Assembly (NCBI RefSeq): GCF_014805685.1
Contig: NC_060906.1
Location: 6,018,133-6,082,132 of the forward strand
Length of the DNA: 64,000 nt
Direction: 5' to 3'
Origin: Silurus meridionalis
Taxonomy: Eukaryota > Chordata > Actinopteri > Siluriformes > Siluridae
Shown here piece by piece: positions 44,864 through 56,261 of the stretch (the first letter of the stretch is position 1; each line of letters opens with the position of its first letter). The notes under the pieces are model-generated. The model had not been told where the DNA came from. It saw only the letters and a list, made by a program, of their open reading frames with translations, and ran no database searches. Made by a program: the position numbers and the translations under genes.

Positions 44864-45861
44864 AATTTTGTACACTGTATCTCCACATTTGTCAATCACT
44901 GCATATGGGCCCACCCAGTTAGCGGTGCACGGTCCCTCGTGGTGGTAATTCTTTACCACCACTTCATCAAAAAGCTCAAATTTATGTTTTTATCTTGATC
45001 ATAATACATCTTGTTGTACTTTTGACTGAGTCCAATTTGCTGAGCTGCTTGGTAATACATGGTTGGTAAAAATGTTTTTAAACAAAAGTTTTTAAAAAAC
45101 ATTTCAGTTGTCCATCCCTCAACCATTGTCCTAGGGACTTCAAAGAAGAGGTGTTCAGGTAATCTCATTTTCCTGTGAAGTGGGTGCCTCTATCACTTTT
45201 TAGACTCAATGGAAGGCCAAATCTACAATAGATTTGTTCTCATAGCACTCTTGCTGTAGCAAAGGGGTATGTGAAGTTTGCAGTGTCACTTCATTGAAGC
45301 CATATATGTACTTAAAATGTGACACAGCCCAGTGAACCGACAGAACGCATACAGGAGTCAAAAGCTTTTTTGACTGGGGATATACTCGCGATGCATACAC
45401 AATGGGATGCATATTTTTTTGAGAACAGCTGAGAGAGCCTCCTCAGTGGCAGCTGTCTGCAAAATAAATGGCCATGTTCTGGAGTTGCAATTAATGCCGT
45501 CAACTTTTCAAAGGCTGTCTGATGCTCAGTACCCCAGTCTAAAGAGTCTTTTTTTTTTTTTTTTTTCACTAGACGGAGGGTATTCAGAGGTTTAACAAAT
45601 CCTTCAATGAAATCTCTACAAAATCCTACTATCTAAAAGCGGTCACCGATACAGGAACTGGTAGTCTCTAAATAATTTCTACTTTGTGTGGGTCAGGTGT
45701 ACGGCCCCCTTTACTTATCTTAATGCCCAGATAAGTGACTTCTGACTGGGGGAAGTACATTCCAGGTATACTGGGTGTTTTTACACTTAAAAGCAAATTT
45801 GTATTGACATTCTGGATGTAATGGCATAGACCAAAAATCATTAGACACATCGAGAGCTGAA
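44864..45861 (-). pseudogene. LTR-retroelement pol: RT end, RNase H, integrase
   Basis: Read on minus: the RT palm end (SEVTYLGIKISKGGRTPDP near 45,700), the RT thumb (TAFEKLTALIATPE), RNase H (VHWAVSHFKYIYGFNEVTLQ near 45,320) and then directly the second integrase aspartate block (LKSDRGTHFTGK near 45,190). The integrase C-terminal region follows to 44,864. The RNase H end and the integrase zinc finger and first catalytic D are missing, so there is an internal deletion. The order PR-RT-RH-IN fits Ty3/Gypsy or endogenous-retrovirus-like elements; I cannot separate the two. Confidence 0.72.
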
Positions 45862-46985
45862 TTCAATTCAATTCAATTTATTTTTATTTGTATAGCACTT
45901 TTAACAATGAACATTGTCTCAAAGCAGCTTTACACAGATAATGTGGTAATTAAACGTAAATATGTTCTTTGTAAGTAAGTTTGTCCCTGATGAGCAACTG
46001 TGGCAAGGAAAAACTCCCCGAGATGGCATAAGGAAGAAACCTTGAGAGGAACCAGACTCAAGAGGTAACCCATCCTCATCTGGGTTGCACCAAATGTCCA
46101 TTTGAAGCAGATATACAATGCTGCGGGGTACAGTGATGATGATCAAAAGCAAACTGCACTCCCGAGTCAGTGCAGCAGACCGCCGACACCAACTACAGTC
46201 CAATTTACATGGAACCACCCAAGGTGTTGATGAGAGACCGTCCCAAGCTGCACAGAAGTGTGAAGATCCACGGAGGGGAGAGGGGCAGGAACAGTGGCCA
46301 CTGGAGCCTCAGGAGCATGTTTAACTCGACAGAGAGAGAGAGAGAGGGGGGATATGGGTTATTAAGTGTCCTTATTGGTGTATGAAAGTTAATGTCACTG
46401 TGCAGTTTGGACAAGCAAGACTCGCTATGGCAGCATAACTAAAAAAGGGAGAACCAGAAGTTAACACAGACATGAGGGATCTCTGGGATAAGAGACGACC
46501 CACCACACCACCGTCAACAAACTTGAGTGAACGTGTGAATGTGAGGGGACGACAGAATACAAATATACCAGTTCACCAAACACTCTATATCCATGTTCCC
46601 TCCAGATCTGCGCCTTTACCTAAGAAAAAAAATCTACTGATAAAAGGTTTGACTAAATAAATGTGTTCAACCTCGACTTGAACATTGAGACTGTGTCTGA
46701 GTCCCGAACACTGGTTGGAAGGCTGTTCCATAACTGTGGAGTTTATAAGAGAAAGATCTGCCCCCTGCTGTAGTCTTCATTATTTGAGGAACCAACAGAT
46801 AGCCAGCACCTTTTGATCTAAGTAGGCGTGGAGGATCATACTGGTACAGAAGTTCACTCAGATTCTGTGGTGTGAGACCGTTAAGTGCTTTATACGTCAG
46901 TAGTAATATTTTATAATCAATGCGAGATTTGATTGGGAGCAGTGTAGATGATTAAAACAGGGGTGATATGGTCATATTTATTTTA
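45862..46985 (-). mobile_element. L2 LINE 3' fragment inserted in pol
   Basis: The plus-strand left end is attcaattcaattcaattt, the A/T-rich tail of the LINE. The 3' UTR (gaaaccttgagaggaaccag) and, to 46,985, the C-terminal ORF2 relic follow (LLLTYKALNGLTPQNLSELL, then PPRLLRSKG). It is 5' truncated and more diverged than the other L2 copies. It separates the retroelement's RT at the place of the catalytic LDD motif. Confidence 0.78.
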
Positions 46986-47700
46986 GCAATAAAATGAATA
47001 ATAACTTGCCTCGGTTAAAAGGGATGCCAACACATCTGGGGTGGAAGCCAATACAAGTGCGCAAGTTTGAGTGCATTTGTTAAGTGTCCTATAGTCTATG
47101 CATAATCTCCAAGAATCAGGCCAGATTGGCGGGGGGTGGGACCATGTCCTTAAATCTTCACCTCCATCATGCTGGTATCAACTCCACCACAATCATGTTT
47201 TGATCTAGCAAAAACACCTGTACTGATGTAACAGATCTGATCATTCAGAATCTTCTAATGCATCTAAATCATAGTCATCTGACGCTTTTATTGCATGTAC
47301 AGCAGAAATCTCCACCACTTTATCTTTACTCTGAGGGTTACGCCAAATACAATTGTTGGCATAGTCGAGAACAGAGCCCAGTGTCATTATCTGATCCTAA
47401 CATACTACGACCTTCACCAGTTTTACTGAACCAGGCTTTGCTTTTAAATTCTTTGTGACCAACTTGAAAAGACATACTTTCAGTGTGTGTTATGCCAGTG
47501 AAACTGTTCCGTCAAAACCCTCTGATGTTACTGTATTCTTACAGATGTGTGGGAAGCTGTTCTGAATGAAGAATGGTTAATGAAGCACCAGAATCTACTA
47601 ACCGAACATTGCATCGGCCTCCAAGAGCAATATTTATGATTGGTCTACCATGACTATCATGTGACAAAGGTGCTACATGTGTTAGGGAAGCCTGAGATAC
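46986..47700 (-). pseudogene. LTR-retroelement protease and RT 5' part
   Basis: The minus strand shows the protease motif LVDSGASLTILHSEQLP (near 47,560-47,610; DSG catalytic site). Near 47,090-47,110 is the RT motif RLCIDYRTLNKCTQT. Frames are broken by several stops. RT continues at 45,861 on the other side of the L2 fragment. Confidence 0.68.
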
Positions 47701-48212
47701 CTATTCAGAAAAAGACTTAGTGTGAGATGTCTGTCTCTCTTTCTGAGAACGCAGTCCCTCATCCTCTTTGCTTAGTCTGCTTATTGTGGCCTGTAAGTGA
47801 TTGAAGTAGTTCCCTGAGCCTGTCTTTCTGTCAGACAATTTGCACTCTCTGGAAATATGTCCTGCTTTGCCACATGAATAACAAACGGAGAGATTATCTG
47901 GGTTATAAGGAGGTGGTTTCTCCTCTCTATCTCCACTAGCACAACCCTCTCTTTTCGAGGATACTCTGCGATTGTTGTTTTGATAGGCCTTTCTTACACC
48001 TATTACTGACACAGGATGAGACCTTTTTAGTTTTAAAATTACTTTTGGCAATAATGTCATGAAATTCTGATAGGTGTGTTATATGCATTGCTACAGCCGA
48101 TCGGGTAAGTAAGGTAGATTTGAAACTGACATCATTCGAAGTAATGTCTGGATTGCCACTGAAAGTTTTGAATGCCTCCAGTAATTGCTTTGAAAATGCC
48201 ACTGGGTGCTCC
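47701..48212 (-). pseudogene. LTR-retroelement gag with zinc knuckle
   Basis: The minus frame of 119 codons holds CYSCGKAGHISREC (C-x2-C-x4-H-x4-C, 47,851-47,892), the nucleocapsid zinc knuckle that packages RNA. Upstream gag sequence (AFSKQLLEAFKTFSGNPDI, about 48,145-48,205) runs into the solo LTR and resumes after it at 48,649. Confidence 0.78.
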
Positions 48213-48648
48213 TGTTAGGCGTGGCACGGAGGCGGAAGCCGGAGTAACGGCAAACAAACTTTATTGAACAAAGGCAGAGCCAACACAAAATACCCGTGCA
48301 GTTCGGGATAATCCGCAAACGGCAGTTCATATATATTACCCACGGTGCGTTAAGGAGGAGGCGCGGCACGGAGGGAAGCGACGGGGAAGCGTCGGTAGTC
48401 CGAGGGGCACTGGGGAAACGCGGCCGTGGAGTGAGCGAGGAGTCCGGGCGAAGACTGCACGCAGCAGGAGAAGCACATACGCGAACACTCAGCATGAACC
48501 TGCACGACCACGCATGAACGTACAATAACGGACACCGAATGTGGGTGAGTGAGTGGTTTATATGGAGGCAGGGAACGAGTTGATAATGCGCTTCAGCTGT
48601 GTGCGAAAGGCAGCCTCTGAAGGAGGCGTGGCAGGCGGATTCCTGACA
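48213..48648 (-). mobile_element. solo LTR inserted in gag, 5-bp target duplication
   Basis: The 436-bp element starts tgttagg and ends cctgaca on plus. The perfect duplication gctcc lies at 48,208-48,212 and 48,649-48,653. On minus it runs TGTCAGG...CTAACA, with a TATA-like atataaacc and the polyadenylation signal AATAAA near the far end, so the LTR is oriented minus. It is related to the solo LTR at 23.9 kb. Confidence 0.88.
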
Positions 48649-48900
48649 GCTCCCCTTTCCTCATGTGCATATCACAAATTTTATCCCAGTTAACTGACAT
48701 CATAACTAAGACCTCAAGCAATGCCTGTTTCCTCTCTAAGAGCTCCTGAGAGAGTATCCGGCAAGCACATACTTAACAAAACACATTTATCGCCATTTGT
48801 AAATTTGTAAATGTGGCATAGCGAGCCAGGTTTTTCAGAAATCTAAAGGATCTTGTTTTTCAGGATCAAATTTACGAATATTCTTATTTACGACTTCTAG
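48649..48900 (-). pseudogene. LTR-retroelement gag, 5' part
   Basis: Decayed minus-strand gag sequence includes NIRKFDPEKQDPLDF (about 48,840-48,890). It is cut on the right by the run of Ns, so the 5' LTR and leader of this element are not visible. Confidence 0.6.
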
Positions 48901-49000
48901 NNNNNNNNNNNNNNNNNNNNNNNNNNNNNNNNNNNNNNNNNNNNNNNNNNNNNNNNNNNNNNNNNNNNNNNNNNNNNNNNNNNNNNNNNNNNNNNNNNNN
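48901..49000. other. assembly gap (100 N)
   Basis: Exactly 100 Ns, the usual placeholder for a gap of unknown length. It separates retroelement gag from the NLR exon. Confidence 0.99.
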
Positions 49001-49002
49001 AG

Positions 49003-50389
49003 GACGTCCACCTCATATTCCCACTTCCTTTCAGAGAGCTGAATTTGATGAAGGAGCAGAAACTGAGTCTGATGGAGCTCCTTCATGTGTTTTTTAAGGA
49101 GATGAAAGAAATGGACATTTCCAGGTTGGAGAAGGTTTTGTTCATTTTGATGGTTTGGATGAGTGTCGTTTTCCTCTGGATTTTCAGAAGACAGTGAGAG
49201 TGTGTGATGTAACTGAATCAGCACCAGTGCATGTGCTGCTGATAAACCTGATCAAAGGGAACCTGCTTCCCTCTGCTCTCATCTGGATCACCTCCAGACC
49301 AGCAGCAGCTGATCAAATCCCCTCTGAGTGTGTCCATCGAGTCACAGAGGTACGAGGGTTCAATGACCCTCAGAAGGAGGAGTACTTCAGGAAGAGGATC
49401 AGTGATCAGAACCTGGCCAATAAGATCATCACACACCTGAAGTCATTAAGAAGCCTCTACATCATGTGCCACATCCCAGTGTTCTGCTGGATTTCAGCTG
49501 CTGTTCTAGAGAGAATGTTGGGTGAAGCAGAGAGTGGAGAGATCCCCAAGACTCTGACTCAAATGTACACACACTTCCTCATTATTCAGACCATCATCAT
49601 ACGAGAGAAGTACCTACAGAAGCAGGAGAACGATAAAGAAATGCTTCTCAAACTGGGGAAACTGGCTTTCCAGCAGCTGGAGAAACAAAACCTGATCTTC
49701 TATGAGGAAGACCTGAGAGAGTGTGACATTAATGTGACAGAAGCAGCAGTGTATTCAGGTGTGTGTACGCAGATCTTCAGAGAGGAGTTTGGGCTTCACC
49801 AGAGTAAAGTGTACTGCTTTGTTCATCTGAGCATTCAGGAACATCTCGCAGCTCTGTATGTGCACCTGACCTTCATGAAGGAACAGAGAAATGTTCTTAA
49901 ACAGAATCAGGTCTGTACGACACTTTCAGATGTTCACAGGAGTGCTGTAGATCAGACTTTATACAGTCAGACTGGACATCTGGATCTTTTCCTCCGCTTT
50001 CTTCTGGGTCTCTCACTCGAGTCCAATCGGAAACTTCTACATGCCTTTATAACACAGACAGGAAGTAGCTCCCAGAACAAAGAGGAAACAGTTCAGTACA
50101 TCAAGAAGAAGATCAGTACAAACATTAATACAGAGAAATCCATCAATCTGCTTCACTGTCTGAATGAACTGGGTGATGATTCTCTAGTGGAGGAAATCCA
50201 GCAATATCTGAAATCTGGAGCACAAAGTGAACTTTCTCCTTCACAGTGGTCTGCTCTGGTGTTTGTGTTACTGACATCAGCACAGGATCTGGAGGAATTT
50301 GACCTGAATAAATACATCACTCCAGATGAGATCAGAGATGAGATTCTTGTGAGAGTGATGCCTGTGATTGCAGCATCCAGAAAAGCAAT
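49003..50389 (+). CDS. NLR family NACHT exon (NLRC3/NLRP12-like), 5' incomplete
   Basis: This is a cytosolic innate-immune receptor of the fish-expanded NLR-C group. From 49,155 an open frame of 412 codons carries the end of Walker B (DECR), the sensor-1 block [12 protein letters not shown] (about residue 46) and the helical-domain block [18 protein letters not shown] (about 106-123). The winged-helix block [15 protein letters not shown] (about 223-237) follows. The preceding 150 bp continue the NACHT in another frame ([20 protein letters not shown]). One missing T in the run before gatgg (about 49,140-49,146) shifts the frame within Walker B. Walker A and the FISNA region lie in or beyond the gap. 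The donor is GT at 50,390 (gcaat-gtaagt); the exon ends in phase 2. Confidence 0.9.
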
Positions 50390-50768
50390 GTAAGTGAAGC
50401 TGAATGAAATTGTTCTACTGTTACAGTGTTGAGAACAAATCAAAGGTCTGAGCTGTTCAGATGAATTGAACTCTGCAGGACTCTTTAGACTTTTTCCTTT
50501 CTCCTCTTAGAAACCTTTTAGATCAGACTCTCTTACTTTCCCGGATCTCATCCTCCATGTTTATACAACGTGTGTGTGATGATGTTCCTCAACTGAAACT
50601 CTCGCCAAGCCAAATCCAAACATCTCCGACTGTCTATTATTATTATTCCACCATTTAATCATTGTGTTCAACTGATGTGTGTGATGTTGAAAGTGAGATG
50701 GTGCAGTGAAGCTTTGAGAACTTGTTTGATCTTCTGCATTTCTGTTCATTATCTTTTATTTCCTTCAG

Positions 50769-50963
50769 TTTCAGATGCAGTAAAATTACAAAGAGAAGTG
50801 GAAAAGCTTTGACCTCAGTGCTCAACTCAGAAACCTCCAGTCTGAGAGAACTGCATCTGACTGTCGATACACTGAATCTGTCTGAGAATAAACTAGAAGA
50901 CTCAGGAGTGAAGCGTCTCTCTGCTCTACTGGCGAATCCTGAGTGTAAAGTAAAAGATCTGAG
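50769..50963 (+). CDS. NLR leucine-rich-repeat exon 1
   Basis: The acceptor is ttccttcag and the donor is gag-gtaagatc. The 195-bp exon enters in the phase left by the NACHT exon and encodes CSKITKRSGKALTSVLNSET, then LRELHL, LNLSENKLEDSGVKRLSALL and a final CKVKDL. The usual fish NLR LRR exon is 174 bp; the extra 21 bp (ctgactgtcgatacactgaat) adds TVDT-type residues inside the repeat beta-strand motif. These repeats form the ligand-sensing horseshoe. Confidence 0.88.
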
Positions 50964-52007
50964 GTAAGATCATCTCTCTGAGAGACACAAGAACTCACTA
51001 AAAGCTGCTGTGAATTGTTGTATACAGTGTTGTTTTTCAGGTGAAATTTGCTGTAGCAGTACAACATCCAAAACAAATCTATCAGTAATGAAACTTCTCA
51101 CTTCCACTAATCATTAATGCACTGAGAATTAGATCCATGTGTGAATAAAAATCCAGTTAAACAGAGAGAAAGAACCTGATTCATGACTTTAAACAGAAAG
51201 CAGCAATACCTTTACACCTCTTGTACACATAATGACAGGAATCTCAATCACAGCAATAATCATTGGTCAGGTTTAATATTATTTTGTGAATGGACAAGAG
51301 AAGGGAGACGGTCCACCATAACACACACATCATCTTCAAATCATAATAATTGCTTTTTCAACTTGTTTTTGGATGTCTTACCATAATATTCTTCATTGTC
51401 AGAGATTCCCCTCTGCTCTGTGTGCAGAATGATGTGTGTGTGTCAGCTTGCATTGCTCTGGACTTTCCAGTTCCATTCTCTGTTTCTCAGAGCGACGTGT
51501 GTTTGTGCTGCTGCTCTCATTCATTTCATCTTCTTTTACAACTTCTTTATTGAACTGCAAATGTTTAAGATCTTCTAAGAGTAAAAAATCCTACATGTAG
51601 TTCTGTTTTTCCTCCACATTCATTTGGTCATTAGTGCTGCTCCACTTCTAATCCCCTGCTGTGAAAATGAGCTGAAATACACCTTACACTGCCACCTACT
51701 GGTCATTTACTGCAGCTTTCTTGTGTCAGCAGTCTGAGATGAAACAAAGTGCATTCAAATATTTATCTTTATTATATCATGATGAAATGAATGTATTTTC
51801 ATCGATAAATTATATATTTTTGATTTACTTTGTAAGTCCTGGAGAAATCTGCTGCAACTTATTTTACAGAAATTAAATCCAAAATCCAAAAAAAAAACTA
51901 CAAAATGTCCATTTTGTAGTCGAGCAACTTGCACTACTGTCTGGACGAGGACTTCCATCAGTGTCTGTGACTGGTTCTCACACCAACACAGCATGTGTAA
52001 TGTGTAG
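50964..52007. other. NLR intron, proximal part
   Basis: Non-coding; I see no recognised element before the DIRS terminus. The short frames near 51,350-51,580 have no conserved motif. Confidence 0.6.
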
Positions 52008-52335
52008 AAACATCTCTAGGTTACGTATGTAACCCTAGTTCCCTAAAGGGAACGAGACACTGCGTCAAAACACTTTGGGAACGCGCAAACGAGTGTTCAT
52101 ACTCTGAATAACCTGTGTAACCAGTTAAAAATTGGACGCTGGCTGTCACCGCTGAGGTGACGTCATGACCAGGAGTATAAAGCACATATGAGAGAAGCCA
52201 GCTGGAGCTTCTGTAAGGGAGAAGGAAGCGCTGCAGGGATGCCGGAGGTGTGTCATAGAGACGCAGCGTCTCATTTCCTCAGGGAACTAGGGTTACAAAC
52301 ATAACCTAGAGACGTCCGCGAACCACACCATGGTG

Positions 52336-53451
52336 CTACAAGAAGGAGACCGACTCTGTCCTGGCGAACCCTCTCCAGAACTCCCGTACAGACGCAGCCT
52401 CGGTCACGCCTGAGGAATGGCATCCAGCCCCAGCGGGGCTAAAGGAGTAGGGGAGAACCAGAGGGGGCAGTGTGACCGTCTCTTGAGACGTAAACAGATA
52501 CACCTGGGCTCTTCCGAATTTTTCCCAAAGCTGCTCCACCACATCGGGGTGGAGCTGCCATTCCCCGGGTCTCAACACCTGCCTCGACAGGGTCTCTGCT
52601 GCCTTGTTCAACCAGCCCGTAATGTAAACCGCCCTCAATGAGAAGTGTTTCCCCTGGGCCTGAAGAAGTATCTGTTGCGCCAGCCTGCACAGGGGCACGA
52701 ACGCAGACCTCCTAGATGGTTGATGTAGGAGACAGTATTGTCCATACTGACCCCTGAGGCCTGAGAGGAAATGCTTCAGTGCTAGAAGCATGGCCAGCAT
52801 CTCTAGGCAATCAATGTGCCAGCGTAGATGGGGCCCCTCCCATAGACCTCCGGGGAAGCAACCCATTATGACCGCTCCCCACCCCGTGAGGGACGCACCC
52901 GTCGTTAGCAGTAAGTCGACAACCGGGGACTCCCAGTACAGGGCCAAGAGATACGAACCAGGGATCTCTCCAAACATCTAAGGCACATAGGAATCTCCGC
53001 ATGACCTTGATAGTGCGGAAGGGGTTGCCCCTCCATTAAAACCCGCGGGTCCTAAGCCACCACTGAAGGGGACTCATGTACAGCAGGCCAAGTGGAATCA
53101 CACTGGACACAGCTGCCATAAGCCCTAGCAGTTCCTGGAACTGCTCGATAGTGAGAGGCTGCCCTTCTCTGACCTTCCTGATGGCCATAAGGATGGCTAC
53201 AATGTGGGAAGGGGAAAGCTGCGCACACAAAGTAGTGAATCCCATATAACACTGAGATAGGTGGTTCTCTGTAACGGAGAAAGCGCACTCTTCCTGTCGT
53301 TCAGTTGAAACCCCAATGCCTTTATGTGGGCGAGAACGACATCTCGATGCCAGACCGTCGACTGCTCAGACTGAGCTAGGATCAACCAATCGTTGATGTA
53401 GTTGGGGATGCAGATGCCCTGAGACCTCAGAGGAACCAGAGCCACATCCAC
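52336..53451 (-). pseudogene. DIRS reverse transcriptase/RNase H
   Basis: Minus frames give YINDWLILAQSEQSTV (53,410; the catalytic YLDD appears as YIND) and LNDRKSALSPLQRTTYLSVI. Then come REGQPLTIEQFQELLGLMAA and the RNase H block SLTGWGAVIMG. A 213-codon frame contains HLRWHIDCLEMLAMLLALKH, LQAQGKHFSLRAVYITGWLN and LRPGEWQLHPDVVEQLWEKF. The order and motifs match DIRS1 elements. Frameshifts and the altered catalytic motif show it is dead. Confidence 0.85.
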
Positions 53452-53744
53452 ACATTTCGTGAAGGTACAGAGTGAAAGGGCAAGGCCAAACGGAAGAACC
53501 CGGTATTGGTAATCTTCAGCCCCGAAAGCGAACCTCAGGAACCTCCTGTGAGAAGGTAGGATGGATACATGAAGTAAGCATCCTTTAGACCCACCATGAC
53601 AAACCAGTCCTTGGAGTCAGAGAGCGGTTCAGCTGATATGGATCTAAAATAGCACACAACCCTCCGTCCTTTCTGGGAACTATGAAGTACCAGGTGTAGA
53701 ACCTGGACTACCATTCTGATGGAGGGACCACCTCGTTTGCCCCC

Positions 53745-53932
53745 TTAAATTTACATTTACATTTGTGGCATTTGGCAGACGCCCTTATCCAGAGCGACTT
53801 ACAACTAAGCATGGGAGGGTTTTAGGGCTTTGCTCAAGGGCCCAGCAGTGGCAGCTTGGAGGTGGTGGGATTTGAACCTGTGATCTTCTGATCCAAAGCC
53901 CAATGCCTTAATCACTAAGCTACCACCCCCTT
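53745..53932 (-). mobile_element. tRNA-derived SINE inserted in DIRS
   Basis: On minus the head reads gggggtggtagcttagtgat, then taaggc (A-box region), and ggttcaaatcccacc (B-box ggttcaaatcc). The end is the conserved tail gtcgctctggataagggcgt, ctgccaaatgcc, aaatgtaaatgta. Transcription would be by RNA polymerase III from the internal boxes. The same tail occurs at 13,240-13,312. Confidence 0.85.
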
Positions 53933-54384
53933 TCTCAGAAGAATGTCTACTTCCTGTCCCATGACCAGAGCCTGCTGGCTTCCCACCAAGGTAAGAAGAA
54001 CCCTGTGAAAACGAAGCGGAGGAGACCCGAACTGAATTGAGTAGCCTCGCTCTACAGTACGCAGGACCCACCAAAACACATCTGGAAAAGCTTGCCAAGC
54101 TGCCAGAAAGCGCCTTAGGGGAATCAGTCTCCCGAGACCAACCTCCAGTATGTCCAGAGTCAGGGGAAGCACCCTGAGACGGCTCTAGGGGAGGCGAGAT
54201 CTCCAAGACCACAACGATGCCGTGTGTAGACCAAGAAGAAAGCTCGCTGGAGCTGGCCGTGCCCTGAAGCAAAGAGGGTGGCAGGGTTAACGCACCAGGT
54301 CCCTGAGGGGGCCAGGACAGGGCGGGCACCAGATAGAACAGTGTGGCATGCCCCTTCATGGCCAAAACTCCAGAAAGGTCTCTG

Positions 54385-54900
54385 TCAGGATCTCTTCATC
54401 GAAGCCTTCTTGTTGAAAATTACAGTCCTCAGATCTGTCACCTTTCGTGGCCTCGATGCAAGAGCCACGCAGGATCCATCACGGGGAGCGAGTCGCGACA
54501 TTGCGTTTCTGCACCTCCTGATGGAGAAGAGGGCCGCAGTCGGGGCTGTTCCCACCGACGGGGTCTCGAGGGAGGAAGCAATCCCGGGAGAGAGATAGCT
54601 CGCAAGCGTCTTTCCAACCCGCAGCATCGCTCCATAGCCGTGTACTTTCCCCCTCATAACGTGTGAATACAGTGTTGAAAGGGGCTGAAGGGGCCATGCC
54701 TATGACCATGACACTTAGTGTACAGGCCCCCAACTTCATAGCTCTATGAGCCTAGCTCGCAAAGCGCCCCTCTCCCTCCTCCTCAGAGAAAGAGAGGCGG
54801 AGCTAATGCTCTCATCGCAGGAGGAAGAATCCGCCGAAAGGCATGCTTCAAGCCTGCGAGCGAGTGCTGGACCAAGCAGGTGAGGTTGCAGAAAGGGACA
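54385..54900 (-). pseudogene. DIRS gag fragment
   Basis: The frame contains VHGYGAMLRVGKTLASYLSP followed by GIASSLETPSVG, the block found in the two other DIRS gag copies here. Upstream frames near 54,740-54,900 are degenerate. Confidence 0.7.
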
Positions 54901-55247
54901 AGCCCGTCTCGAAACCATCTGCAAGGTCCATGTAAGCCGAGGAACTGCTGCGGCACTTCAATCTTCTTTTTTTATTTATTTTTTATTTTGACAAACAATC
55001 TGACAGACAACACAACACACAGAGCACTTTCTGAACAACAGAAGCTGCCGCTGACTTCTCTCATATGCGCTTTATACTCCTGGTCGTGGTGTCACCTCAT
55101 CAGTGATGGCCAGCATCCAATTTTTGACTGATTACACACGTTATTTAGAGCATGAACACTCAGGCATTTTCCCAAAGCGTTTCAACGCAGCTCAAGTTCC
55201 TGAAAGGGTACTGAGGGGGTGAAGTGTGTGTCCTTGTGTATCTGCAG

Positions 55248-55421
55248 GTTGTGGAGTTGTGGAGTATCAGATGAAGGCTGTGCTGCTCTTGATTCAGCTC
55301 TGAGATCAAACCCCTCACACCTGAAAGATCTGAATCTGTCTGGGAATAAAGTAGGAGACTCAGGAGTGAAGTGTCTCTCTGCTGTACTGGAGCATCCTCA
55401 CTGTAAACTGGAGAAACTGTG
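55248..55421 (+). CDS. NLR leucine-rich-repeat exon 2
   Basis: The acceptor is tgtatctgcag and the donor is ctgtg-gtaagatc. Length is exactly 174 bp, the standard fish NLR LRR module. It encodes LWSCGVSDEGCAALDSALRS, NPSHLKDLNLSGNKVGDSG and VKCLSAVLEHPHCKLEKL. Phase matches the previous LRR exon (ag+g = R). Further repeats or a B30.2 exon would be expected downstream but are not seen in the window. Confidence 0.92.
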
Positions 55422-55667
55422 GTAAGATCATCTCTCTCTGAGAGTCACATGACCTCAGTAACACACATTCTCTAATAGTGAGACTGAAGCAGAGCTTTTA
55501 GGTTGAGGAGGAAGTTTGTTTCTTTCACTGCACACTGATGATTTGTCACAGAGGCTTTGGGTCTGAGCACAAAATCTTAAAATCACTGCAATGTGTCTGA
55601 AATGACTGTAAAACTGTTAGAGTTCACTTTCAGTAACACAAACTACATACAAATGTCCTGTTTTCTT

Positions 55668-56052
<385 letters not shown>

Positions 56053-56261
56053 CTCATGCATGGGTGTCTGCTGAGTGAGTGTGAGGAGTGTGTGGGTGAG
56101 AGTTCTTTGGTGAGAGTGAGTTTCTTTTCCTTTTTTCCAGGCTACTTTTGCTTCTGTTCATCAGAGTTGAACTTGGTTTTGCGTGAGATGTTCAGGAAGC
56201 GCAGTCTTCCAGATGTGCTGGTTGACAATGGCATCTTTAGAGCTTGTGAGCTATGAGCGTC
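56053..56261 (+). other. possible exon-like segment, unassigned
   Basis: After a pyrimidine-rich acceptor-like ccttttttccag (56,130-56,141), an open reading of about 35 codons (SSELNLVLREMFRKRSLPDV) runs to a stop at 56,256. I do not recognise it. It could be LINE 5' sequence or a decayed gene fragment. Confidence 0.2.

Larger units (their letters stand above)
52008..55208 (-). mobile_element. DIRS1-like retroelement in NLR intron (minus)
   Basis: The left terminus is ctctaggttacgtatgtaac, then cctagttccctaaagggaac, and the right terminus is cgtttcaacgcagctcaagt, then tcctgaaagggt; both are DIRS-type terminal sequences. Gag lies at 54,900-54,385 and RT/RNase H at 53,451-52,336. The recombinase is missing and gag and RT are separated by decayed sequence with a SINE. 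The right end lies 40 bp before an LRR splice acceptor. Confidence 0.82.
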
